Below, in pieces: positions 1 through 9,277 of a stretch of DNA of 64,000 nt (its first letter is position 1; each line of letters begins with the position of its first letter). The notes beneath the pieces are model-generated. The model ran no database searches. It was not told the DNA's origin and worked only from the letters and a program-made list of their open reading frames with translations. The stretch is from Diadophis punctatus similis. Its lineage: Eukaryota; Chordata; Lepidosauria; Squamata; Dipsadidae. Both the position numbers and the translations under genes were made by a program. Location: positions 1,595,501 through 1,659,500 of the forward strand of contig JALIGW010000062.1 in NCBI GenBank assembly GCA_023053685.1. Reading direction: 5' to 3'.

Positions 1-105
1 CTCCCCCTTTGCCGGCAGCCTGGACCGCGGAGGCGGCGCGCAAGTCGCCCTTTAGTAGCCCTGATGCTGAATTACACCTGGCTGTTGGAATGGCTGGTGG
101 AAAAG
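1..105 (+). CDS. possible 3' part of a first coding exon ending at a splice donor
   Basis: An ATG at 64 opens a frame reading MLNYTWLLEWLVEK that runs into AAAAG|GTGAGC at 105/106, a near-consensus vertebrate splice donor. The frame lies inside the CpG-rich stretch. I do not recognise the peptide, no matching downstream exon is evident in the window, and the upstream start of the exon is outside the window. A non-coding first exon is equally possible. The frame itself is unproven; the donor match is the best evidence. Confidence 0.3.
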
Positions 106-560
106 GTGAGCAGCGGGATGGGAGACCACGAGCCGGCTGTTCCTCCCCGAGTGTGCCGCCGAGGCAGGGACGGAGCTCGGGCAGCCGGGAAGGGCCCGGG
201 CGGAGGAGGAGGAGGAGCCGGCGGAGGGGAGCGCCCTCCGCCAGGCAGGTGGGGCCGAGAGCCGGCCGGGCGGGCGGGCTTTGCAACCGGGCGCCCTCGG
301 GGCTTTGCGAGAGCAGCTGCTCCCTTTGCAAAAGAGCCCCGGGATTGGGAAGGCTTGCCAAGCATACAACCCCCCGCCCCCCCGGCTCACTTACCGGCCA
401 GTCTCCCTGGAGAAGTGCTCCCCGGACCCCGAGCAGGCAGCGGCCAGGAGGGGAAGGCGGGCAGGGAAGGAAAGGAGGGAGGGACGAAGGGAGGGAAGGA
501 AGGAGCTCACAGAAGCCGGCCGGGCCTCCCCGCCTATCGCTCGGCGCTCCTCCCCAAGGT
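1..560 (+). promoter_or_regulatory. CpG-rich stretch, candidate promoter/first-exon region
   Basis: Very GC-rich and CpG-dense compared with the AT-leaning DNA after about 1.3 kb, with purine-rich GGA runs and no recognisable repeat before the MITE that starts near 560. Such unmasked CpG-rich DNA in a vertebrate usually marks a promoter. The downstream boundary coincides with a transposon insertion. It could be a gene start whose first intron continues into this window; that is inference. Confidence 0.45.
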
Positions 561-793
561 AAGGTGACCAGATGTCCCGATTTTGAGAGGACCTGCTGCT
601 GCTGCTGCTGCTGCCCCTGCGGCTGGGCCCAACCTGGCCGTCCTCGAGTGCCTGCAGGCCGATTTTTTGAAAGAACGCCCTAGTCGGGCATTGTTTTAAA
701 AAATCGGGACTTTTTAAGAGGGCGGGCGGGACGCGGGACAAATGATTAAAAAGCGGGTCTGTCCCGCCAAAATCGGGACGTCTAGTCACCTTA
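560..793 (+). mobile_element. 234-bp MITE, hAT-like family A (ends TAAGGTGACCAG)
   Basis: Starts TAAGGTGACCAGATGTCCCG and ends CGTCTAGTCACCTTA, a terminal inverted repeat. It contains a (CTG)7 run at about 593-613. The same unit occurs at 23053-23283 and, inverted, at 58637-58867. No clean 8-bp duplication is visible here; the right flank is LTR-B sequence. Non-autonomous, no coding capacity. Confidence 0.75.
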
Positions 794-794
794 C

Positions 795-1553
795 TCTTGG
801 GTCCCACTTAGTTTCCTGTTCCTTGTGTATATGATGCAACTGATTGGTGGTCAGGCTCCCAGGAGGCCATGCAGTGGCAACTCTATAGGCCAGTGATGGT
901 GAACCTTTTTTGGTTCGCGTGCCAAAAGGGGGGGGGAATGCGGGGGATCACGTGTGTGCGTGCCCACACTCATAATTCCATGCACCCCCGCACATGCACG
1001 CATGACCCCCCTGCTCCCAGCATGCAATGGCACGCCCATTTTTTGCTCTCTCCAGGCTCCAGAGCCTTCCTAGGAGCCTGGGGAGGGCGAAAACGGCCTT
1101 CCCCACCCCCTCTGGAGGCTGGAAACAGCCTGTTTCCCGACTCCCAGTGGGCCCAGAAGGCCCAAAAATCAGCCGGCCGGTGCACACATGCACGCCGGAC
1201 CTGAGATCGTGTGCCCACCGATATGCCTCCGCGTGCCACTTGTGGCACCCGTGCCATAAGTTCGCCATCACGGCTATAGGCTTTTGTCTGTCTCAGGCTT
1301 GGCTGAATGAAAGGGCCTTGGGCAAATCCTAATATGGCTATGACTGAAGGAGATAAATCTTTGTTATGTAGAAGACTGCTCCAGGCTAGGTGGGAGGAAT
1401 GTGGCAAGGGTGGGGGCAGGGAGCTGCAGGAAGCTGCTTTGTATTTAAAACATGTTTCTCTTTTCCTCATTCTGGGAAACATATTCTTTCCTTTTTCAAT
1501 ATTTCCTAGGATATTTCATTTTTCTAGGAGGGGGTGGGTACTAACGTCCTACA
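795..1553 (-). mobile_element. LTR-B fragment, minus strand, split by an hAT-like insertion
   Basis: Both sides of the element at 891-1273 align by eye with the LTR-B copies at 46.5 and 55.7 kb: the left part shares a block ending CTATAGGC and the right part has the AT-rich region and ends CTAACGTCCTACA, the complement of the LTR start TGTAG. The 3' part of the LTR is missing, cut off at the MITE. Confidence 0.55.
891..1273 (+). mobile_element. hAT-like family B element (GATGGCGAACC type) with 8-bp TSD
   Basis: Begins CAGTGATGGTGAACC and ends GTTCGCCATCACGG. It is flanked by the exact 8-bp duplication CTATAGGC (883-890 and 1274-1281), typical of hAT transposition. The interior is GC-rich with no transposase. 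A near-identical copy lies at 57401-57782 and longer relatives at 19432-20038 and 60173-60827. Confidence 0.85.
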
Positions 1554-1766
1554 GAGAAATGGCGCTTCCTGCATAGTAAAACAGCCTCCCGCAAGTGCAA
1601 GAAGTCTTTAGAAATGGGTGTTTGTGCCCATTAAAAAGTCCGGCCCAATCTATTCACAAACAAAATACCTTCAGTTCAGGTGAAGGGATTAAGGAGGACA
1701 GGACAGGACCTGAACCCCATTCATTGAGAAAAGTGGGAACAATACCGGCCCATTAAGAAAGGCAGC

Positions 1767-2393
1767 GTTGGAAGGAAAATTCACCTGGTTCAGTTCCAAG
1801 CTGGGAGAAAGAGGCTGGAAATAAAATGGGGGCTGATTGGAAACAAAGATTCTATTGATGAAGAACAGAACCACCAGGGTTTGTGGTTCTGGGGCAGCTG
1901 ACCCAAATGGTTGGATGAGTGGATGGATCTTTATAGGTTTCTGTGACGTTGAAGTTTGAACTGTTCTGGGGTGTGTGTGCAATGAAGGGGGCTTGTGTTC
2001 TGAAAGGGTGTTGGGCAATTCCTATTATGGCTAATGGCTTTTGTCCTGTGTTGGATCTTGGGTGAGGGGCTGCTTGTTCTAATCCTACCACTCTGCTTTT
2101 GTTAGCTGTCAAACTTTGCTGCAAGGAATTTCTCGGAATATCTTGTCTTGAATGAGCTTCTGCTGGCAGTATTTGCTTTGCTTATGAATGGAGCCATCTA
2201 GATAGTTGGCTTCCTCTTTCAATAAGCTCTTTATCTCCTTAAGTGCTGGCATCTGCTGTGGGTTATTAAGAAAGACTGGGGGCTGCTTTCTGCCTCTAAA
2301 AACATATTTCTCCTTTGGGGAAATATAATATTTTGCCTTTTTTAATATTTCCCAAAATATTTCATTCTTGGGGGGAAGGCTTCCCACAGCTAG
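1767..2393 (-). mobile_element. LTR-B fragment, minus strand
   Basis: Starts with the complement of the LTR-B terminus (GTTGGAAGGAAAATTCACCT) and follows the block order of the copies at 46.5 and 55.7 kb, including the AT-rich segment at about 2325-2365. The outer LTR end is degraded, so no duplication can be read. It is an old endogenous LTR retroelement remnant with no internal genes. Confidence 0.6.
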
Positions 2394-2499
2394 AGGCAAC
2401 AGATAACAGGATAAAATTAATTACATCTGTTTGACAGGATTAAGCCAAAGGAAGCCGGTGCTTTAGACCCATTACTAGCCTTTGCAAAACAAGTCAGCC

Positions 2500-2693
2500 A
2501 AAACACAGGAAGCAAGCCTCCAGATTGCAAAGTGCTGCAAACACTTTTAGCCCATGTACAAACCTAACCAATTGGTCAGCTGTCCCAGAACTGCACGCTG
2601 TGTGTTGGTTCTGCTCACCAATAAACAGACTTTTCTTAAGCAGCCTCCATTTTATTCCCGGCTTGGACCTGGGCCTGCATTTTTCTTCCAACA
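2500..2693 (+). mobile_element. 3' part of an LTR-B-like LTR, plus strand
   Basis: Contains the AATAAA-type signal CAATAAACAG and ends TTTTTCTTCCAACA, like the 3' ends of LTR-B at 42827 and (in reverse) 55721. The 5' boundary is not defined by eye. Confidence 0.5.
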
Positions 2694-2845
2694 CCTGCGC
2701 CCACAGCCATTGACCTGCCTGGCCACTGTTTGGGAAAGTCTGGGCGGCTTCCTGAGCACCAGGGACCCCCAACCTGTCGGGAGTCCCAGGAAGTCTCCAA
2801 CTGGGCTTCTGATTTATGCGCTGTATTAGAACTGCACAGCTGCCC

Positions 2846-3170
2846 TGTCCCGTAGTGAATATTGTCAGTTGTATGTCTATGCAGGGTCATGCACCCCTAT
2901 CCTAATATTATGGTACATTCCAATATAAGCACGTGATATGATGAGTGCGCATGTGTGCATTCCTAAATCACCATTAATCTTCTTCTGACTTGGCTCTTGA
3001 CCTGAATGGTCGTGTTTTCTTAGCAAAGATGTAATTATTCAGGATTTATTGTTTTTGTACTGAAATAAATATTTTCTATTAGACTTTTAATCTCGGTTTT
3101 ATTTCTAACTGTCTGAATTCCAAGAAAAGATCCTACATCGCCTCTATGAGATATCATTCTCATTTCAACA
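2846..3170 (+). mobile_element. solo LTR, family A, 5-bp TSD
   Basis: Runs from TGTCCCGTAGTG to CATTTCAACA (TG...CA), with the polyadenylation signal GAAATAAATA near 3062, and is flanked by the exact 5-bp duplication TGCCC (2841-2845, 3171-3175). No internal retroelement sequence is attached, so it is a solo LTR left by recombination. Relatives: 30409, 32994 (minus), 33903 and about 47200. Confidence 0.85.
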
Positions 3171-3837
3171 TGCCCATCTTGTGAAATAGGGATGCTTTTG
3201 CGGCTGAGGCGGGATGGAAAACAAGCCACTGAATGACCCGGTAGGGTGTAATGCAAAACAGCCTTGAAAAGGAAGCCTTGAAACCCAGAAACATGGTGCT
3301 CCTCCAGTATCCTGACTCGACACTCATGGGAACACTTGAGGTGGTCAAGGGATAGGGAAGGCCAGCAGGATTGGAGCACTCCAAGTCTCTGTATGTGTGT
3401 GGGAGGTTCCTGGATCCCACAAGATGATAGGGTTTCATGAAGGAGACCATGTCTGCCCAGTGTATTGGATTTTATGGGAAGGGCCAGTCAGTCAAATCAA
3501 GAAGGGCTTCCTAGATGATCACCAATGCCTTGAACTGAGCCATACCTCGTAAATGCATAAGGAATCAAACAGAAGAAGCTAATATGGAAAATCTGGAATC
3601 TAAACTGGCAAAGCCTCCCTATTGGGGGGAAGTTGGTAGTTAAACCCCAAGCCAGCCAGTCTTGTTTGGATGGAACCCAAACCACCTCTTCCCATCCAGA
3701 TCCCCAAATCCTCCAGATGCTGAGAAGGAATATTAGCCTCATTCGGACGGCCTGGATAGGGATGCAAATCCGGATCTCCTTAGCGGAATTACCCATTTAG
3801 CTCTGCCGCTGCCAATGTTTCTTGTGAATGTGACTCA
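3171..3837. other. unique sequence, nothing recognised
   Basis: No repeat family, convincing reading frame or RNA gene seen. Confidence 0.5.
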
Positions 3838-3955
3838 AAAGAATTCTGTATAAATGCTTGGAGTGTGGAAAGAATCCCGTTAATGGTGGAGAGTTCACAA
3901 CACATCAAAGACCGCAAAGGAGGAAGCTCCTATCAATATCTGCAGTGTAGATACA
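3838..3955 (+). pseudogene. remnant of a C2H2 zinc-finger coding sequence
   Basis: From 3852 one frame reads YKCLECGKNPVNGGEFTTHQ, which fits the start of a C2H2 finger (C-x2-C, GK, phenylalanine, first histidine). The second histidine is lost. In a shifted frame, 3922-3952 reads like a degraded inter-finger linker followed by C-containing YQYLQC. This suggests one and a half fingers of a decayed zinc-finger array, common in amniote genomes. It is short and frameshifted, so it is not a functional gene. Confidence 0.5.
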
Positions 3956-4234
3956 ATTTTTTTTAATGTGGATACTTCAGTTTGTATCTAAGAATCCACA
4001 CATCTGTCGTGCTCTCTGAAACATCTTGGCTCCTGAGCTGAAGTCTTCCTCTTCTTCCAGAGGAAGAGCCTTGTTACCTGCTTCTGCTAGCTGGCCTTGG
4101 GCCATGCTACGCTCGCATGTGCCCCGTCCATGCATGTGTGCGACCGTCCACGCATGCACTTTGCATGTGCATGGCTTGCACACATGTGCGCGGCTTCAAA
4201 ACATGCAGAAATAGGGCGACATAGAGCTGGGGTG

Positions 4235-4320
4235 GGTGGGCAGGCCCACCCACAGATTGCCACTACTGGTTAGATCGCCACTACTGGTTTGCCCGAACCG
4301 GCAGAATACCACCTCTGGAC
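4235..4320. mobile_element. degraded MITE end with CCGGTT/CCACCTC motifs
   Basis: Contains duplicated GCCACTACTGGTT blocks and the end-like string GAATACCACCTCTGG, resembling the termini of families E and F. Boundaries and TSD are unclear. Confidence 0.35.
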
Positions 4321-4420
4321 ACGCTGCACTAGAGGTGATAGATTGGAAATGAATCGGTTGATTGAAGGTCCACCCCTGTACCATACATCCTCTTGGTTTT
4401 AACCTATTTAATTATTGTTA

Positions 4421-4660
4421 ATAGCAATAGCACTTAGACTTATATACCGCTTCACAGTGCTTTCCAGCCCTCTCTAAGCAGTTTACAGAGAGCCTCTTGC
4501 CCCCAACAATCTGGGTCCTCATTTTACCCACCTCAGAAGGATGGAAGGCTGAGTCAATCTTGAGCCTAGTGAGATTTGAACTGCCAAATTGCAGGCAGCC
4601 AGCAGTCAGCAGAAGGAGCCTGCAGTACTGCATTCTAACCACTGCGCCACCACGGCTCTT
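4421..4660 (-). mobile_element. Sauria-type SINE, minus strand
   Basis: Reverse complement of a tRNA-derived head (TGGCGCAGTGGTTAGAATGC) and of the 3' part ending in GCGGTATATAAGTCTAAGTG. The 3' tail of Sauria SINEs is shared with BovB LINEs, which supply their retrotransposition enzyme. Plus-strand relatives lie at 13904, 15916, 16222, 25276, 25556 and 56048. Confidence 0.85.
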
Positions 4661-4664
4661 AATT

Positions 4665-4760
4665 AATTTTACATTAATTTTAATCCTTTTAATGTTTTTA
4701 CTGTATCTTATTGTAAACCATCCAGAGGCAGTTGTGAATGTGAGGCAGAAGGCATATAAA
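4665..4760 (+). mobile_element. short LINE 3'-tail fragment (L2-like)
   Basis: ATTGTAAACCATCCAGAGGC followed by ATATAAATGAATG resembles the hairpin and A-rich tail of L2-type LINE 3' ends seen better at 52025 and 36790. Low information. Confidence 0.35.
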
Positions 4761-4769
4761 TGAATGGTC

Positions 4770-5560
4770 CAGGATATGAAAAATCAGTCATCAAGCTAAA
4801 ATTTCAGGTGTACCCTGTGGCCTTAATTCCAGGCCTTTGAAACCCAGAAGTGGTCCAAGACACATTGGACTCTGAAGTGAACAGTTGCTGCTACACCTGG
4901 AATTGTGCTTGGCAGCCGAGCAGGAGATAAGTACACACAGATTTAAGCACAAGTGAAATGTGTTTCAAACAGTGAGACAAACCTAGCAGCCTAGCGGCTC
5001 TCTTCAGAAGCAACCTATTTATTCTCCAAGATCAAAGCACTGAAGAGGATTCCTAAGTGTGTAATAAAACCCATGGACATGGGAAAAAAAAACCAAGCCC
5101 TGAGAACTACAAGCCGACATTCTAGCCTTGAGCTACAAATATTCTACACAAGCACAAATAATTTCTGTCGAGCTTCAAAGACAGACCCACATGAGCTGTG
5201 AATCAATAAAAGTTCCTGCTGTCACAGATTGGCTACTGCAGTAACTTTCTGTATAAAAAGTGTTTTCACGGGTCATATAAAAGCATTTTTATACAGAAAG
5301 CTTTTTTCTGCAGGTTCTTTAAGTCCAAACATTACTTCTTTTAAAGCTGTCGATGCACAATAAATTTGTCCAAATAGTTTTAAGAGAAGAGATCCTAGAA
5401 TAGCAAATATTGTAACCAAAATGCCATTTTATAGATGGTCACAAATGGTGCACAAGATGAATCGGTGTGAAGGCCTTCCTGGCTTGGCCGCCGCTTCCTC
5501 TTCCAACAGGAGCTATGAATTAGTGAGGAGCCTCCTCTCCTGCTCTACGGGAGAGAGAAT
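4770..5560. other. mostly unique sequence with one hairpin
   Basis: No repeat recognised except the short hairpin at 5245-5300. No convincing coding sequence. Confidence 0.45.
5245..5300. repeat. 56-nt perfect-stem hairpin, function unknown
   Basis: CTTTCTGTATAAAAA pairs exactly with TTTTTATACAGAAAG over 15 bp. A 3x3 internal loop, 4 more pairs and a loop of about 12 nt complete a pre-miRNA-sized fold. It may equally be a tiny MITE. Confidence 0.5.
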
Positions 5561-5564
5561 GGCA

Positions 5565-6188
5565 ACTATATCATGGTTGTCCCAAAGGGGCTTTTTTCAA
5601 GAGGCAACTGGTTTTTGATTGTGGGCAAGAATCACAGGAGACAGACTTCATAACAGCTCTTTTACTCAGCTCACTCAAGTAACCAGCAAAATATGGTCTG
5701 ACAGCTAGCTCTTTTATAGAGGGCTGTCAGACACAACAACCAACAGCGTATGAGCATTCAAACACATGACCTGGGTGGCAACAACAGTTCAGGTAGAGTT
5801 CAACTAAAAACATAACAACTTACAGTTCAGTCAGAGGTCATCTAGTCAAAACAAGTTTAGGGTTCAGTTAGAGATCAGTCAGAACACAACATCTGGACTT
5901 TCTTGTTTTTTTTCTTTTGAAGATGTTTCGTTTCTCATCCAAGAAGCTTTTTCAGCTCTGACAGGATAGTGAGGAGTGGAAGGATTTATCCTCCTTGCAG
6001 GCAGCTGGTCATTTGCATCCTTTTTGAGGGTCGTTGAAGCACTTGGAGGTTTATCTGTGTCCTCAGGGTCACCTGAGTGGTGCAAATGGTTCCTGTAGTC
6101 TGCAATTTTTTCCTCTGGAAATCCATTCCTACTCCCACACCATTCCAAGGGTGTTTATCCCAAAATGTATACCAGTAGCTAAAAGTCT
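5565..6188 (-). mobile_element. hammerhead-type repeat, minus strand, split by a gypsy-type LTR
   Basis: Pieces 5565-5611 and 5892-6188 together form one minus-strand copy of the ~339-bp repeat, running from the tail of a preceding unit (6150-6188) through the body to the ribozyme-like segment (about 5920-5960) and the stretch after it. The core has decayed (CTGAAAA instead of CTGAAGA). The copy abuts a plus-strand copy at 6189 head to head. Confidence 0.75.
5612..5891 (-). mobile_element. solo LTR of gypsy type (family C), minus strand
   Basis: Its reverse complement starts TGTTGTG, has CTCTATAAAAGAGC as a TATA element and ends GAAGTCTGTCTCCTGTGATT then CCACAATC, parallel to the gypsy LTR at 37361-37564. 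The flanks are ACTGG (5607-5611) and TCTGG (5892-5896), a near-exact 5-bp duplication inside the hammerhead repeat. Confidence 0.65.
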
Positions 6189-6316
6189 GAAGAAGCTTCT
6201 TGGATGAGAAGCGAAAAGTCTTCAAAAGAAAAAAACAAGAAAGTCCAGTTGCCTCCTGAAAAAGCACCTTTGGGACAACCATGACCTGGATGACTGAGAA
6301 TCTTGACAGACTTTTT
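6185..6316 (+). mobile_element. hammerhead-type repeat, plus strand, 3' part
   Basis: Carries CTGAAGAAGCTTCTTGGATG, AGAAGC and GAAAAGTC (GAAAC mutated), then the conserved tail ending at CTGAGAATCTTGACAGAC. Joined head to head with the minus copy that precedes it. Confidence 0.8.
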
Positions 6317-7000
6317 ATATCATGCTTGCCTTTGTGTACTAGTACTTCAAGTTCACCCTGTCAAACTTTGAGCATTTTAGTGTATGGGCATCTGAGTCCT
6401 TTATGGCTGGTCCTGGGCATGCTTCCGACATCTCCTACTTTATCTCTGATTTTTTCTTCCTTCCCATGACTCCCCACCTCCTTCTTTGATTGGTTATCTT
6501 GGGGTTTATGCTTGGGATTAGGTCCTAAATATCCTAAAGATTGGTTGCCCTCCACCTTCAGGTTTAGTTTCAAGCCTTTCGAATAAGCTGAGCCAGTCAT
6601 TTTCCAAATACCCTTCCCGGTTTTTGTGAGGTGCAGCCCATCCCTTGCCAGAAGCCCTTCATGGAGGTAGTGCAGACTGTGGTCTAGGACTTCAAAGAGG
6701 TTCAGAGCAGGTCTTGGGCAACATCAGATGGCAACCCCTTCCCTTCCCTTCCCCTCTCAACAGCTACATCCACATACAGAGGGGGATGTATGGGTAAAAC
6801 TCAAAGTGGCTAGAACCTTGTTCAGTTAGATTTTGTATTATCATGAGATTTGTTTAGTTTTAATTTAAGACATTTGAAGTGTGTGTGTGTGTGTATAATA
6901 AATGGCTTAATTGGGGCATCTGTGTCATTGTGAAATGGGGCCTGGCCTCAGAAATGTTGCTGGCCCCAGGTTTGTTTGGTTTTTTAAAAATACTTTCATG
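6317..7000. other. unique sequence with a short (TG)n
   Basis: Nothing coding recognised. A short TG run lies at about 6880-6895. Confidence 0.45.
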
Positions 7001-7002
7001 GG

Positions 7003-7338
7003 AAATCCGGTTTGCGCACTTCCGGTTTGCCATTGGGCTGTTTTTCACACTCCGGAGGGCTCAGGGAAGCTTCCTGAAGCCCCGGAGTGCGAAAAACAGC
7101 CCAACGGGCAAACCGGAAGTGCATTTTTCCGAACTTCCGGTTTGTCCGTTTTGATGTTTTTCACCGTCCCAGGCTTTAGTAAGGCCTTTGCGCAGGGTGG
7201 GGGGGTGCGCATGCGCGGGGGGGGGGATTGTGCGCATGCGTGGGGGGGAGGGAATGGGTGTGGGCACGTACGCGCACGCTAGCGCACGCACAACCTCCTT
7301 TTGGCATGCGAACCGAAGAAGGTTTGCCATCGCTGACC
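7003..7338 (-). mobile_element. hAT-like family B element, minus orientation, with internal foldback
   Basis: The right end GAAGAAGGTTTGCCATCGCTG matches the family B terminus. The interior holds an inverted repeat (arms about 7013-7054 and 7082-7122, CACTTCCGGTTTGCC paired with GGCAAACCGGAAGTGC) and GTGCGCATGCGC-type motifs at 7205 and 7232. The left end and TSD are not resolved. Confidence 0.55.
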
Positions 7339-7734
7339 TATACCATCTCAGAAAAAGTGACTGTCCAGTCTCTTCATAATCTGGGTTAAGAAAATGAAAT
7401 GTAAAAACTCAGGGAAGTTGATGGGATCTTTGGAAGTGGAGATCTTTCTCATCTTGAGGTTTTGTGGTTGGTTGGATAATGGCTCCTGTTGGGTCTACTT
7501 GGCTGGCAAGCTGTCTCAATTAAATTGTCTGTGTTCAGTTATGTCATTTCAGTTAATTTTTGTCCTGACCCCACCAGCTTCTTTGCTGCTTTTCAGGGCG
7601 TCATCTCCAGCAGGGCCTCCCTCAGCTTGGAGTCTGCCCCTTCCTGCACCAACACTTGAGCCGCCGTTTACTGGATGCCTGGATCTGGATGCCTTTTCTG
7701 CCAGCCATCTCTCCTCCTTGCAAAATGTCTATGG

Positions 7735-7857
7735 AGATTCTCAGCCATCCGGGTCCTGGTTGTCCCAAAGGTGCTTTCTTTGGGAGGCGACTGGACTTTC
7801 TGGTTTTTCTTTGAAGACGTTTTGCTTCTCATCCAAGAAGCTTCTTCAGCAAGCTTC
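7735..7857 (-). mobile_element. hammerhead-type repeat, minus strand
   Basis: Reverse complement of the segment from the ribozyme-like core to the unit end (GAGATTCTCAG at 7735). The core itself is CTGAAGA with intact stem II and GCAAAACGTC. Confidence 0.75.
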
Positions 7858-8080
7858 TTAGATGAGAAACGAACCCAGCTGCTGTGGCCTAGAGGTGGAG
7901 CTCTTGCCTCACAATGAGGAGGTTGTGAGTTCGATCCTAGGTAGAGGCAGATATAGGGTCTCCTGCTTGGGCAGGGGGTTGGACTAGATGACCTGCAAGG
8001 TCCCTTCCAACTCTGTTAATCTGTTAAGTTAAAAACCAGAAAGTCCAGCTGCCTCTTGAAAAAAGCACCTTTGGGTCTCC
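7850..8080 (+). mobile_element. hammerhead-type repeat, plus strand, interrupted by a SINE
   Basis: 7850-7873 carries AAGCTTCTTAGATGAGAAAC and 8029-8080 continues with ACCAGAAAGTCCAGCTGCC. The SINE between them split the copy. It forms a second head-to-head pair with the preceding minus copy. Confidence 0.7.
7874..8027 (+). mobile_element. tRNA-derived SINE with CR1-type 3' tail
   Basis: Head has pol III boxes: A box TGGCCTAGAGG and B box GAGTTCGATCC. The tail GGGGTTGGACTAGATGACCT then CAAGGTCCCTTCCAACTCTG is the CR1 LINE 3' end, so CR1 machinery probably mobilised it. A minus-strand copy lies at 17424-17566. Confidence 0.85.
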
Positions 8081-8084
8081 TCCT

Positions 8085-8950
8085 TGCAGTGTCCCCTCTG
8101 GCCACTAGATGTCAGACCTTTCACATCCAAACAGTCTGGCACTGCTGGCATGATCCCACATGGGCCACCTACTTGCTCAGTTAGCAGGGATATTTATGAT
8201 GCCTTGTGATGAAGAGCAGCCATGCCAGTCAGGAGGAGGGATCGAATGGAATTAGCCTGGACTCCTTAGGTAAACACCAGAGGGCTAGGTCCGACATTGA
8301 AATCCTTTGAGCCTTAGAATTTCATGGCTGAAAACTGCCACTCTGGGGAAATTCCTGTGGAATGGGCATAGAGCAATAAAGTAGCCAGTTTAACTCGATG
8401 CTGATGGATCTGGCCTCTCGGAGCTGAAAGAGGAAAATAATTGGGCTGGCTCTGAGTAGCCCTGCTCCAATCCCCCATAGCCCACCAAGATTTTCTGTGG
8501 AAGCCAATGGCAACTGTGCAAGAGGGTCAATCACTCACTCTGGGCAAGGGGTCAAAGGGTTGATAGAGCAATTCACCCTCTCTCCTCCCCAAACAAATAG
8601 GAAAGCACAACAATAACAAAATAATAATAGTTCCCGCAGAAACCAAGCCTCTAGCACACAGGCGTCAAACTCGCTGATGTCACATGATGTATCACACCAT
8701 TTTTTGCCTTTGCGGAGCTGGGGTGGGTGTGACGCATCCAGCCCGAGGGTTGCCAGTTTGACATCCCTGAAGTCCAACACAAAAGCCTAGGAATAAAAGG
8801 GCCTTCAGAGAGAGAAAAACTTTCCGCCGTTCAGTCTAGGAAAAGCCCTGGACAGGCTGCCAAGAATTTCTTAATGAGCATTGTTGGGATTAGGAAAATC
8901 TGCAGGTATGCAGCCGGAGACAGCTCCTTTGCTTTTAGCTAAAACAATAA
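8085..8950. other. mostly unique; possible degraded family C MITE at about 8658-8770
   Basis: CAGGCGTCAAACTCG at 8659 and CAGTTTGACATCCCTG at 8755 resemble the ends of the CAGGGGTGTCAAA elements, but no duplication is visible. The rest is not recognised. Confidence 0.4.
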
Positions 8951-8959
8951 GTACTGACA

Positions 8960-9277
8960 GGACTTTGAATGGTGTGGGAGGAGGAATGGATTTCCAGAGG
9001 GGATAAAATTCCAGATTACGGGAACCAGGAGCGCCACTCAGGTGACCCTGAGGACACAGATAAACCTCCAAGTGCTTCAAGGACCCTCTAAAAGGATGCA
9101 AAGGACTATAAATCCTTCCATTCCCCACCATCCAGTCAGAGCTGAAGAAGCTTCTTGGATGAGAAGCGAAACATCTTCAAAGAAAAAAAACAAGGAAGTC
9201 CAGTTGCCTCCTGAAAAAGCACCTTTGCGACAACAATGACCTGGATGACTGAGAATCTCTACAGACCTTTAGCTATA
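8960..9277 (+). mobile_element. hammerhead-type repeat, tandem unit 1
   Basis: Body from about 8965 (TTTGAATGGTGTGGG) through GATTTCCAGAGG, a block encoding nothing obvious, then CTGAAGA at 9142, stem II, GAAACATC (cleavage-like site after 9175) and the tail to CTCTACAGAC. It is directly followed by a second unit in the same orientation. Unit 1 differs from unit 2 at the CG of the ACGTC site, as expected from CpG decay. Confidence 0.85.

Noticed and set aside
9..683. 224-codon frame from the left edge through the CpG-rich region into the MITE
   Set aside because: It enters a transposon and uses a frame different from the one that ends at the splice donor; open mainly because of high GC.
9151..9175. 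Alternative hammerhead alignment using TTGGATGA as the conserved box
   Set aside because: It would need two changes in the invariant CU of CUGANGA; the alignment starting at CTGAAGA fits better and gives a perfect stem II.
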